Shown here: one piece after another, positions 20,992 to 31,699 of the stretch
How positions within the stretch are numbered: position 1 is the stretch's first letter
Layout: every line of letters starts with the position of its first letter
DNA from: Phorcus lineatus
Lineage: Eukaryota > Mollusca > Gastropoda > Trochida > Trochidae
Direction of reading: 5' to 3'
Assembly: GCA_921293015.1 (NCBI GenBank)
Contig: OV121088.1
Location: 2,852,001-2,916,000, forward strand
DNA length: 64,000 nucleotides
Notes under the pieces: model-generated
The model's input: only the letters and a program-made list of their open reading frames with translations
What the model was told of the DNA's origin: nothing
Databases searched by the model: none
Program-made: the position numbers and the translations under genes

Positions 20992-23900
20992 GTAAACACT
21001 CAACACAGCTTCATAATTTCCTCCATGTATAAGTATATAGTTATGTAGAGCAAAACCATTGCTGCATTGTTTTACCATGCTCATTAAAGTGGAACTGTTG
21101 TGGTTAATGATTAGTTTACGACCATAAAAGGATGGACAATGGTTTCACTCCTGGGAAAATGTTTCACTCAAAGTTGCAACATTGCTGCAATTAAGCAGAG
21201 CTACTGTAGTACTGTAGTTTTTTTGCAAGGGTATAATGTTAACAATGGGACTGAGCCACAGTATTAGTATTTATTATATTTCGATTGTTGAAATATGCCA
21301 TTTATCGGTGAAAATAAAACCCGTATTTTCACTGAGTGAAATAAAAATGGTATTCTACTCTGTAAAATGACGCAACAATGATATATGACGTCGTCTGTGA
21401 CGTCATGAAACAATTGAATGACGTCATGCAACAGCCATGCAAGCGAAGCGTTTTAGCTTCTCCATTCATATAATTAGGGTCATTTAGGGGGTTTTGGGGA
21501 ACATAATAAATAGAACATTTGACATTTCTCGTCGAATACCATGAATATCTCATCTCATGAAGTAGAATATCATATATTTACACTTGTGGCTACGCCACTC
21601 GTGAAAATATAAATTCTACTTCACTCGTTGAGATATCCATGGTATTCAACGAGAAATGTCAAATATCCTCTATGTATTGTTTAAATGGAGATGTTTCAAC
21701 AGACCAATGTTTTGCAGTTCAAGAGAAAGGTGACACGATCACAATCAAATGGACTGAAGAGAACTTTAGGAGGAAACACTACACGATAGGAAGTCAGGAA
21801 GAAGCGAAGGCGTCTGGCATGAGGAAAACAGACAAAAGGGAGACAACCGGGATGAGGAGAGCAGAACAAGGGGAGAGAACTGGAATGAGAAAAACAGTAG
21901 TGGAGGGAGAGAAGGATGTTGATGGTGCCAAAAAACTGGCACAAAAAGAGGAAAAGCGTAAGATTAGTAAAGCTGAAGTGATGTATAATATCGACACTAG
22001 TTTAAGGGGATTCACTTGATATCATCAGAAGATGATCCTAGACTTTTAAGAGCACTTGATTTTCCCATTTCAGACTGATAGCACCTATCTTGAAAAATCA
22101 TCACTTCCCACAGTTAGTCATCAACCCCTCTGAAGCTTTGAGTATGTCTTGAATTTATAAAATAAAGTGATTCACAAGTGAGTAGTTGATTCAAAGAATA
22201 TCATAGCTAGCCCTTAGATAAACACTATTGATGTAACAATGTCAGACGGAGGGTAATATGTGGTTTCCATTTGTCAGTGATAGGCTATTGATATCATTTA
22301 TAGCTGTATCCCATGCAATAAGACTTTTACAATGTCCATAATCATCCACTGAGTGACTTAAACTTGGTCATGGGACACCTTTTAATGGAACTTTGGTCTC
22401 AAATTAGTTCTTTGATCGGTCAGTTGGGGGCCTTCTGTTTGCAAATATGTAAAAATACATATCCCTTTATGTCTGTTTATTTGCAGGGATTTAAATTATC
22501 ATGGCCTGTTTTACATTTTCAAGAGTTTTTGCCTATTAGCTATTTTAAAGCTGAAAGGGTTGACCTTATTGTTTCAACTAAAAGAAATTTGTTTCATTTA
22601 ATGTCAATTTTCATTTATAAACCGTCAACTCAACAGCAAAGGACAAAAACATAAACATAGGAGGAAAGGAAATATATGAACATAAATCTAATGTAAAAAT
22701 AGAGTCTGGTTATGTTTTGTGGAATTGGAACCACAAATCATGTATTACCTCTGCTCCAAAATGCAAAACTTTAAAGCAACATCATGATTTGTGAAAAAAA
22801 CTTTTAGTTGTGGCGAGATTCTTGTCATAAAGCAATGTAAATGGATCTTTCTCTTCATAATTATATTACTAATAGGGCTTGAATCTATAAAGCACATCAG
22901 GTCTACGTGTTTAATAATGGCTTATGGCTAACCTTGGTGTATGTCATGACAGTATTTGGTCCGGATCATATCTCTCAAACTATGCAAGGTAACTTTAGCA
23001 AAAGTATTTATCATGTCAACCATGATCCGTAGATTTTCCTTTTGAACACCAGGAACTCACCTTAATTTTTATTTTATTTTTCACGGTTTCTACGTAAACA
23101 TGAATCAGTGTCTCTATGAAAGGGTCACTTTTTCAGAGGTTTATATCACAAACTATAAAGGTTATCTCCATCAAAGTTACTATCTCAACCATGATATCTA
23201 GAGATGTGCATTTTGTAGGTAAGACTTCTGTATATGAATTAAATTCAGATTTTTATTCTTATTATTTCCATAAAAACACGTAAAGTGAGGATAACAATTA
23301 TAAAGATATATATTCAATATTTCCTGATATCATGTGTTAAGTTTGGAATATTTGATGGGTAGAATATTGTCAACCAGTTTTTTCTTAATCAATAAATCAA
23401 CTATAATTTGAAAAGTTCATAAAAAGCAAATACCAATGAAACTCTCTGCTGAACTTTTTTCAACAAAACACTTTAACCAGTTACCATAATTGTGGAAATT
23501 TCCTAATTTAAAGTTCCTTATTGTAAGTTGGGGTATGTGAGCTATGCTCGCTTCTACACTTGTTATTGAAATAATCATTAAGTTAAAAAATCAAATTGGC
23601 ATCACAGGCATAGTGAATGTTTTTATTTCAGACACAGTCAACCTGGAAGAAGTTCTAGAATCTTATGCGAGAGAAGGGAAGAAGGTGGGTTAGTTCAGGA
23701 GTTAAATTGCTTGCATACAATAAATATTGTCAAGTAATCATATTTCACAGACAGGAAACCACATCTACGAGTAGGGTCAGACCTAGGTAAGATCATGATC
23801 AGCTACTGCTGAAAATTGATTTAGAAAACGTATTTTAGAAAAGTTTATCTTTCTTATTATTTTAACTACGACTCAGATGAAGATAAGACAGCATCCCCAC

Positions 23901-24622
23901 ATTGTACCTCAAGTCAATCATCATGTCATCTTCATCATAACACTAGCTTAATCTTTTCTACATCTTTCCAAATCCCATCTGTGCTAGAAGTTGACAGATG
24001 CTGTTTGATGAGCATATGAAACTCCATTTCTTTAGTCTTACAATGTGAGCTAAATTCCTATTTTGGTAAGTGTATGCAGATATTTGATTATACATGTTCT
24101 TAGTCATCCCAGCCCTATTTAAAAGACAGAGTAAATGCAGATTTATTTATGAATGAAGGACTTTTTCCTGAGTAATATAACACAGTTGTGTGATCATAGT
24201 GACATAATGTATCAATGAAATTACATTCTGATGTTGAAAATCTATCTGCACACATTGTGCACAAATTTCATAAAATATAACGTTTGACCTTTTTTTATAC
24301 ATTTCTATCTCTTCATTGTTCACCTGTCAGGAGTCAAAACAGTTTGTCAAGAAACAAATTTGTTTTATATATTGCATTAGTCTGTTTAATATTACAATAT
24401 AATCTTCATCCTGCATATATCTTCTAGTATGAAGATTTCCGAGAAGCCGTGCACAAAAGTCTTGGCAGTGAGTCCAGCTGGCGGAAGATCGCGTCAGTGC
24501 TGTACGCAACCAAAAACGTCATGTCTCGTCACGGGACCACGATGGCCGCACCATTGAGACAGCTAGCAGAGAAGTTTGTCAAAGAAGAATGTGCAGACTT
24601 CATTATACAGCAGGAAGGCTGG
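20887..24622 (+). CDS. Bcl-2-like family gene, partial (3-4 exons)
   Basis: Phase-consistent exons at 20887-20991, optional 21718-21957, 23632-23684 and 24428-24622. The last exon carries the core of a Bcl-2 fold: FREAVHKSLGSE-SSW (helix 4 into BH1), WRKIASVLYA (BH1 helix 5, but with Arg in place of the usual Gly of NWGR), then PLRQLAEKFVKEE...FIIQQEGW, which lines up without gaps with the Mcl-1 segment ending WLVKQRGW (BH2). The donor falls directly after Gly-Trp, as in many Bcl-2 family genes. Such proteins regulate mitochondrial apoptosis. The first exon, any BH3, and the final exon with the rest of BH2 and a membrane anchor were not found. It may be separate from SH3BP2 downstream; a fusion is possible but the phases do not join directly. 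Assignment is by motif, not search. Confidence 0.55.
21517..21664. repeat. foldback palindrome
   Basis: ATTTGACATTTCTCGT...GAATACCATG...GAAGTAGAAT pairs with its reverse complement ending at 21664. The arms are about 60 bp and the tip is CACTTGTGGCTACGCCACTC. No target duplication is obvious. Confidence 0.7.
21718..21957 (+). CDS. possible cassette exon of the Bcl-2-like gene
   Basis: Exactly 240 bp, bounded by acceptor TGTTTTGCAG and donor C/gtaaga, phase 1 on both sides. It can therefore be included or skipped between 20991 and 23632 without changing frame. It encodes a highly charged segment with three degenerate repeats of TGMRK/RxxxxGE. It lies only ~50 bp downstream of a foldback repeat. 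Charge, frame and splice sites favour a real exon, but no homology is known to me. Confidence 0.45.
22020..23631. other. intron; degenerate repeat, no gene
   Basis: 22890-23230 contains two imperfect ~170-bp units (each with ATATCTCTCAAACTATGCAAGG-like or ATCACAAACTATAAAGG-like text followed by CAACCATGAT), a common-looking dispersed repeat. The rest is AT-rich intron. Confidence 0.45.
23632..23684 (+). CDS. exon, Bcl-2-like gene
   Basis: Acceptor TTTTATTTCAG, donor AAG/gtgggt, 53 bp. Entering in phase 1 it encodes DTVNLEEVLESYAREGKK and leaves in phase 0, matching the next exon. Confidence 0.5.
24428..24622 (+). CDS. exon with BH1-BH2 core, Bcl-2-like gene
   Basis: 195 bp, phase 0 to phase 0, acceptor TATCTTCTAG, donor TGG/gtgaga. 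It encodes YEDFREAVHKSLGSESSW to FIIQQEGW. The distance from the BH1 Trp to the BH2 Trp is 47 residues against 51 in Bcl-xL and Mcl-1; the gap of four lies in the helix 5-6 loop. If the intron were retained, translation would stop two codons later (W-V-R-stop). Locally the exon is much more GC-rich than its flanks, as real exons here are. Confidence 0.6.
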
Positions 24623-24639
24623 GTGAGATGATGCTTTCT

Positions 24640-25520
24640 GTTCTTCACCTTTTGAACCCAGTCATTATCAACTGTATCTATTCTCTTAAAATCTACTAAG
24701 GTTAATTCATGATAGAAATCACGGCCACCCCTTGCTGGTTACATATTGGGATTATTCTTTGCTGTTTTCGACCACCCTTCGTTTATTCACTTTAGACATT
24801 CTATTTAATATCTTTTATATCTTACTTTGGTCAAGTTTGGTTAAGTTTGGTGACCTTGACTTTGTTTTGTTTTGTTTTGCTTTTTATTATGAAGTCACAA
24901 TATCACAGAATGTATATTTAATCCTTCATCAGGTGGAATGAAGGAGTGAGCATATACTGCGAGTCCAAAGAGTCATGATTTTCGTAAAATTAGATGTTGT
25001 TATCCAGAAAATCTTACTTTTCTTATGTGTGCCATTTTAGATGTACTAAAGACTTGATGTCTCCGTTACTGTTAAATTTGATATAATTCTATGCCCTTTT
25101 TCTCTCTTTGATTACTGATTGACGATTTGCCTCTGTGGATCAAGACACCTGGGTCGCTTTCAAAATTGGTGTCATTTTCCGTCCAATCAAGATTTTTTAA
25201 AAATTACTTGTTTTAAAAGGGTTTTTTGTTTCTAGGAGGAATATTTATATGTAAATGGTCAGTTTAAGTAATAAAGATTTAATCTTGTCATTTTGAAAGT
25301 TTTGATAAAATCACATTTTAGGGTCAAAATTGACAGGTTTACTCTGTCTGGAGATGACCGTCATGGTACATATGTTCACAAAAACTGTATAAATAAACCT
25401 TACCAAACAAATATTATCATATCATGCTTATCATTAGTGATTATTTATTTCATCAGTGCAGTTGATTTTTCATTTACTTGAAAAACAAAAAATCTACAAT
25501 GTGTAACATGTCTGTCCATA
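24640..25520. other. intergenic or intronic, no gene recognised
   Basis: AT-rich. I looked for the terminal Bcl-2 exon (acceptor followed by a short BH2 tail and a hydrophobic anchor) and did not find a convincing one. Confidence 0.4.
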
Positions 25521-25527
25521 AATTTTG

Positions 25528-26193
25528 TGTCCTGACCGTTACAGCAAAATAAAATTAGTGTTATTTAATTTTTCTTATAAGTTGTTTCAGTATATCTTGT
25601 AAAGACCAAATTCTTCATTAGTTTCATATTGAAATTCTGAGAAATGTCCAAGCCGTTACCTCGGCATTGAAGAAAATATGTCAAGTTTTTAAATGTCACC
25701 ATTTGTAATTCAAATTTCACTGTCTGTCCAAATTAGGGTAAGCATTTAAGCTAAATGATATTAATTTGTTATTTAAAAGTTCATGAAATCCATGTTAAAT
25801 TGGATTGATATCATTTATGTCCAACCCGTTACAAATCCTGTCCAAACTGTTACTGGTCTTAATCGACTGCTCTCATTAATCCATAAGGATCTATGAAACA
25901 ATCTTCTTAATATAGATGTCATTAAAACAAGTTATGGGTTAAGCAGCAGATGTTTATTTTAGTTAAAATTTCCTTTTAAAGAGTATTAACACAAAACTAT
26001 TTCTGAAAATGCAGTTATTTTCTGTTAACCTACTGAAAGGTAAGAGTTTATATTCTAATGATTAATGCTGACAATTTTTGCCATCAAGTTATAACTATAG
26101 AGTGTAGAAGATGTGAATGGCACTGTAAAAGGACTTTTCTGAGTCATATTTTAAAATCCTTGCTCTAGTTAATAATCCGTAACGGTCAGGACA
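25528..26193. mobile_element. short TIR element with repeated TGTCC..CCGTTAC motif
   Basis: TGTCCTGACCGTTAC at 25528-25542 faces its reverse complement at 26179-26193, giving 15-bp inverted termini. Three further direct variants of the 15-mer lie inside, at 25645, 25819 and 25839. No target-site duplication is evident. Probably a MITE; class unknown. Confidence 0.5.
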
Positions 26194-26855
26194 TCTTCCA
26201 TACCTTTAATTACTTATAAATCAATTAAAAGGTAAGTAAGTACATTTAAGCCTGCTTGTTACTATTTTGTAATAATCTGGTGGTTGCTAATCTCTATTGA
26301 TGTAAAGTTTACCATTTTTGAAGAGTTTGTTTTTACCCCTTTTAGCAAATGAAAATGCTACCAATTTTGAAAATGACCCACCTAAGTGTCAATTATTGTT
26401 TTGATTGTCATGGCAAGAGTTATTGTTTTATCTGGTGAACCATTTCGAGAATTTTGTTTTAATCTAACATCTCAAACAAACTATTCAAAACTGGGAGATA
26501 TATTTGACGATTTTATTTTAAGACAACATGAATTAATTCTGACTTTCAGCCAATGGTTAGTGGTATAATTACAACCCGTGAGCATGAGTTTGATGTACAA
26601 GGGATCTCGGAACGGACAGGTTTCGGATCTAATGAAACTACTCCTAAAAAAGGTAATAAAAAAATGTTTTTCACCATCCCAACATTCTAATAAATACTAT
26701 GTCAAAAAGGCATCCTGAAAGGAAATCCAACATTGTCAACATTGTGTAGGTACAGGTTCATTTGATCATGCAAACAAAGTAGACACAAGATATGAAACAA
26801 AATTGAATTTTATCCTCTTCCTTGGAAACAAGGTGGTCATCTGGTAAATGTATTT

Positions 26856-29800
26856 CAGAGATGCCAACCTCTATGATTTTATCGTAGTCGATACGAATTT
26901 TGTACTCTAACTACGCCAATACGATTGCCCTAGAAATTCTATGAATTAAAAAAAAACAAGTTATAAAAATTCACTTAAGATATAAAAATTGTAGATATAC
27001 ATACCATACATTTTATTTCGCCGATTTGGCTACTTAACTTTCGATTTAATATTCACTTTTAATCATATATTTGAACAAGAATCAATGCAAGTTTCGTGCG
27101 TAACTTAAATCAAAATGTCTATCAAAAGTCTGCAATTAATTTCAAAACCTCAAATATAACCCACTCTCAATGTTCGGCGGAAAACAACGAAAAAAAGCGA
27201 TCATGTTGGAATGCTTTAACCACGTGACTATTCTCTCGTTCGATAATACGAAACGGGTTTCAGTTTCACATTGACTTTTCAAGCAGGTTGAATCAAACTG
27301 GATTCCTTTTTGCTTGTCTCGTGCGTGCCGTACATGCTTCTTGTTCGATTATACGAAACCGGTTTCGCCGTTTCATTGATTTGAACTGAACGGAAAACTA
27401 AAACTAGATTTTGTTTTGCTTCCCTCGTGCAGACGACACATTATTGATTCGTGCAGACGAAGAATATTAATGCAATCATGAGTCACAGTGGGCCAAGTGC
27501 ATCAAAAAAGGTGAAATTAAATAAGCAACAGTTTCGCGAGAGTAATTCTGAAACATTTAACAGTTTACAAAGGTCTTGCATTGATGATTTCCACGCGTTT
27601 TGTCGACTTTGCAATACCAATTTTTCTGTCGCTCATGGGGGAAAGGACGATTGCAGAAAGCATGTCATGTCTCAGAAGCACAAGACCTATGAAAAATTGA
27701 AATCAGAGATCAAACCTATGAAATTATATTTTGTTGGAATCAAAGATAACTTACAAAATGATGTTACAAACGCAGAAATTTTGTTCACAAAAATGTTTCC
27801 TGATTCCAAAATTGCGAAAAAATATGCATGTGGACGAACAAAGACAACAGAAATTGTTAAAACTTCAGCAAATGATTCATCCGACATTATCTCATCTAAT
27901 TTGAAAACAAGACCATTTTCTTTGGCTACAGACGGTAGTAATGACACTGGGGGCAAATCTGTTTTGTATCCTGTTCTTGTCCGATACTTCGACGACGAAG
28001 TAGGAAAAGTAGTCACTGTTCTTTTGTCAGTCGCTATAGTTGGAATGACTGTACAGGTGAAAATATATTCAAAACAATGGACCAAGAGTTTGAAAAAAGG
28101 GACATTAGTTGGAATAACTGCATTAGTTTATCTTGTGACAATGCGTCAGTGATGACCGGCATACACAAAGGTGTTGCCGCTTTCATAAAGAACTGCGATA
28201 TTTTCATTCAAGGATGCTCATGTCATATTATCAACTTACCTGCTAAAGCAGCTGGGAGAGAACTTGCAGTTTCTGTGGATGATTTCCTCATAGACATTTA
28301 CTTTTATCTTGATAAAAGTTCCAAACGGCAAAAAGAACTGCACCACCTGCAGTGTGTGTTTGGTACGAAACCACATAAAATCTTAAAGCATGTCAGTACA
28401 AGATGGCTTTCTTTAGAACAGTGTATTCAGAGACTTATTGATCATTGGAAGCCACTCTGTGAGTTTTTTCATCAACAGGTTCCAAAGAAGAAGCCTGTGA
28501 AAACTCAACATCAGACATCAAATGACACAGCTACCAAAGTTGCAGGTTCTATAGATAAAGGCAACAAGCATGAGAAGCAAAAATCTAGCACAGGTGACCA
28601 GCATACACCAACATCTTCAAATAAGGATGTAACAGAAAGCAAAACCAAAGAACAGACACAACAGAAAAGCAAAGGTCAAAAAGATCTTGGACAGACAAAT
28701 GTGACAAAGATGAACTATAGAACCTGCAGTCAGAGTGGTCTAACCAGACTCGAAAGGATTGTCATAGGATTTGATAACCCATCAACATTGTTAAACTGTT
28801 TCTTTTTGAAAAGTGCACTGCCTGTCTTTGACAAGTTGAATAAGTTTCTACAGAATGATGCACCATGCATTCATTTGCTGAGACGAAAGTTACTTGGATT
28901 ACTGAGTGAATTGTGTATCAGGTATCTGAAACCAGATGTCATTTCGAAAGCAAAGTGCTTGTCTGACATTGACTTTTCTGAGAGGAAGAATCAGGAAAAA
29001 GAGAGGAAGTTGTTATAGGTTTAGAGGCCAGACAATACCTTCAAGAACAAATGAAGTCTCACAAGATGAAACAGCATGAGGAAGATGCCTTTTTCAAGAG
29101 TGTAAGGGGATTTTTCAGCTCTGCCTGTCAATACATTGTGAAGAAATTCCCATTGTCTGATGACATGCTTCTTCATGCTCAGGTTGCAGATGTGACATTG
29201 AGGAAAACTGCAAATTATGATTCAGTGATGTATTTTCATAGCAGGTTTCCAAATCTATTTCATATAGAGTCACAGGAGCTTTGCTCAGATTCCCATGAAT
29301 TAGAATTCAGAAGGTTTCAAATTGACAATCTGAATGATGAAATCATCACTGCAGACAGAGTTGATGTTCAGTGGTCACTTATAGAAAAGATAAAGGATGA
29401 GGAGGGCAAACTCAAGTACAAGAATCTACGTGCCGTCATGAAATGTGTACTGACTATACCACATTCAAATAGTGAAAGTGAAAGAGTGTTCAGTGTTGTT
29501 AGAAAAAATTGCACAGAATTCAGACCCAATTTGAGTGTTGAGGTACTGTCCAGTCTCATGGTACAGAAATGTCGGGCAACAGCTTATGGTGCATGTGACA
29601 GAAACAAGCAATATCCAAAACCGGTACTCAAGAAAGTAAAGAGCTATTTACACGAAGCCAAAAGGCGAGGACAAGATAACTAGTTACTTGTACCCCTGAT
29701 GATTCAAGCAGGAGGTATGTGACTGAAATTGAAGCTTCAAGTAAGTGTAATGTTATCATTTTAATGTCAAACATGATTTTATTTTAGTTGACTACTAATT

Positions 29801-29873
29801 TAACTACAAACTACTAATTTTGACCCATGTCATTACTAATTACTAGTACATCAATTAGGGGTTGGCATCTCTG
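26856..29873 (+). mobile_element. hAT DNA transposon, near full length
   Basis: About 3.0 kb with inverted ends CAGAGATGCCAACC / GGTTGGCATCTCTG. It contains a 5' region with two imperfect ~105-bp direct repeats (27235-27440, each with CGAT-ATACGAAAC and CTCGTGC) and a transposase reading across 27478-29683. A clean 8-bp target duplication could not be identified. The transposase carries two frameshifts but few stops, suggesting fairly recent death. Confidence 0.85.
27478..29683 (+). pseudogene. hAT transposase (two frameshifts)
   Basis: Starts at MSHSGPSASKKVK (27478). A BED-type zinc finger (FCRLCNTNFS...HVMSQKH) lies near 27600-27690. Then come the catalytic-domain signatures FSLATDGSND and SCDNASVMTG, the insertion-domain segment HVSTRWLSLEQC (near 28390), and the C-terminal hAT dimerisation motif SNSESERVFSVVRK (near 29470). 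A Lys/Gln/Thr-rich insertion (28490-28690) interrupts the helical region. The frame shifts near 28030 and again near 29000-29020; otherwise the protein is colinear with ZBED-like hAT transposases of marine invertebrates. Confidence 0.85.
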
Positions 29874-29989
29874 AATTGGTACCCACCTTTCAATGGTAAT
29901 TAATGCCTTCTAAACCCAGGTCAATATATTGTAATATTTTTATTGTTGTATAGAGGAGTAAATTGCCTTCAATTCCCTATATTAGTTAT

Positions 29990-30545
29990 TAGTATATATT
30001 AGTTATATAATCATAACCCCTCTAGGAAGTTTATATAGCGTTCATTCCGTCCGTCCTTCCGTCCGGTCAATTTACTAAAAAACCGTCAGGTCTAGATCAA
30101 CCAAACTTTACACACTTGTCAACCATAACCTTATCTACAGTTTGGGCCACTTTTGAATTTTCTGGAATTCACTTTTTTTGTCTTTTCCATGGAAACGTAA
30201 TTTTTTGGACTAAGTTATGTGGTGTTTAATGGGGATTTTCTCAGAAACTATTACTCCTAGAGGAGTGACATTTTGGTTTTGGATACACCTGATGATACTC
30301 GAGTTTGAAAGCCATTTCCAAGTTATATTTTTTAAAGAGTTATGGCCCCTTGCTTCTGAAATTGGACTTGGAGTGATTAAGGCCGTAGTCCATACAGGCA
30401 GCGCGCAAGCAGCACTGCGCGTGTCAGTGCGTCGACGCGTTAACTTTGTGCCTCTCTTTCGGGCAGCGCGTTACTGTGTCGTTTAATAAAAAAACTTGTT
30501 TATCCAGTAACATAAAATACCATGGAGCGTAACTCCCAACCCTCA
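29990..30545. repeat. dispersed repeats of GTCCG-leader type
   Basis: 29990-30385 starts with TCCGTCCGTCCTTCCGTCC and contains GAGTTATGGCCCCTT and AACCAAACTTTACACA, a style common in mollusc dispersed repeats. 30386-30480 (AGTCCATACAGGCAGCGCGC) recurs at 36395. 30492-30554 (ACTTGTTTATCCAGTAACAT) recurs inverted at 36770-36832. Confidence 0.55.
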
Positions 30546-30754
30546 CCCAACTTAAACAAAGGTTTGCTCTTGACCAGCCCTGCATTGTTAGCTATGATTC
30601 TCTCTATGTAAAGCGCATCACAAAGGTACAAAGAGAGTCACAAACTCCAGACCTTTCGAACAGGACCTCATTTTGAAATCTGACCCTTCCCATTCAGCTA
30701 GATTTGGTAACAGGTTGATTGAAATCTGTTTCTCAAAGTCAAATGCCTTGTCAG

Positions 30755-31176
30755 TATAGGGATGGGTATGGCTTCTCAATTCCGTATTGCAATATAATGC
30801 GATCCAGAAAAGCATATTGCAACTCGTATCGCAATACATTGTTACTTTTCAAATTTTAGTTTTCCATGCTTGTTTGACTAAAAACAGGCAATTAAAACAG
30901 TGATCAATGCTCAACTGTCCATCGTTTTAAAAAGAGAGATAATTAAGTGACTACTTTCAGACTTTTAACATGTCTGAACACTTTGCGAGTTTCCACTTTG
31001 TTTAAAACTTTCAGTACACTCACCTTTTTTTGTTATGTTTTTCTGAATTTTACACACAAAATTTTTAATTCTAGAACCTCTGATATATTGGATATTTCGA
31101 GAAGAGTGTACCGGTACGTATCATGTTGTTCCCGTATGGCAATATACCGATATACAGAGAGTACCGCTCACCCTTT
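30755..31176. mobile_element. hAT-type MITE, copy 1
   Basis: 422 bp flanked by a perfect 8-bp duplication CTTGTCAG (30747-30754, 31177-31184). Ends TATAGGGATGGGTAT and ACCGCTCACCCTTT. It matches the 420-bp copy at 55821-56240 in inverse orientation over its whole length (GCAATA-rich subterminal region, ACCGGTACGTA near the other end). Non-coding. Confidence 0.85.
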
Positions 31177-31293
31177 CTTGTCAGAAATATTCTATTTGTA
31201 GCTCCATTGTTCAAGTTAACAAACTTCAGAATCTTGAATTATATCATATCGAGGATATCAAATGACCTCCAATTTGATAAGAGATGAATACAG

Positions 31294-31414
31294 GGATGAC
31301 AACTTCTTTATTCTTAGAATGCGACGTTTCGACACAGCTTCTTGTGTCGTGGTCAAGCAATGAGAAGAAGCTGTGTCGAAATGTCGCATTCCAAGAATAA
31401 AGAAGTTAACATCC
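31294..31414. repeat. foldback palindrome
   Basis: Arms of about 45 bp (AACTTCTTTATTCTTAGAAT...CGACACAGCTTCTT and complement) around a 21-bp spacer. It contains CGTTTCGACACAGC, a motif widespread in animal dispersed repeats. Confidence 0.75.
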
Positions 31415-31699
31415 ATACCATACATCTTACCTGATTTCCAACTTCTTAATGCCACTCAAAGAAGAACTTCAATTTAATACTATTTTCATCAAACACATTA
31501 ACAATTTACAAAAAACAGGCATAAGTGAGTTTGATAACAAATCATTCACTAGTATATAAATAGTATAAAATGGTAGCAAGTGATCACAGTGATCCCCACT
31601 TTCATCACTATGCGGACCTTGTTTATCCGGGCGACGTCCGAGCCGGCATGAATTGTATTTCTTGTTCTTCATCATGGACGGAAAAGAGGGGCCAAAATA

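Noticed and set aside
25293-25481. Frame with a hydrophobic C-terminus, considered as the missing Bcl-2 membrane-anchor exon
   Set aside because: No suitable acceptor in phase 0 and no BH2 remainder before the hydrophobic part.
26841-29881. 8-bp target duplication of the hAT element
   Set aside because: The flanks share only TGGTA, offset from the inverted ends, so no duplication is claimed.
31570-31690. Frame upstream of the LINE endonuclease as a host exon
   Set aside because: It continues into the LINE frame but has no recognisable protein character or splice signals; probably flanking DNA.
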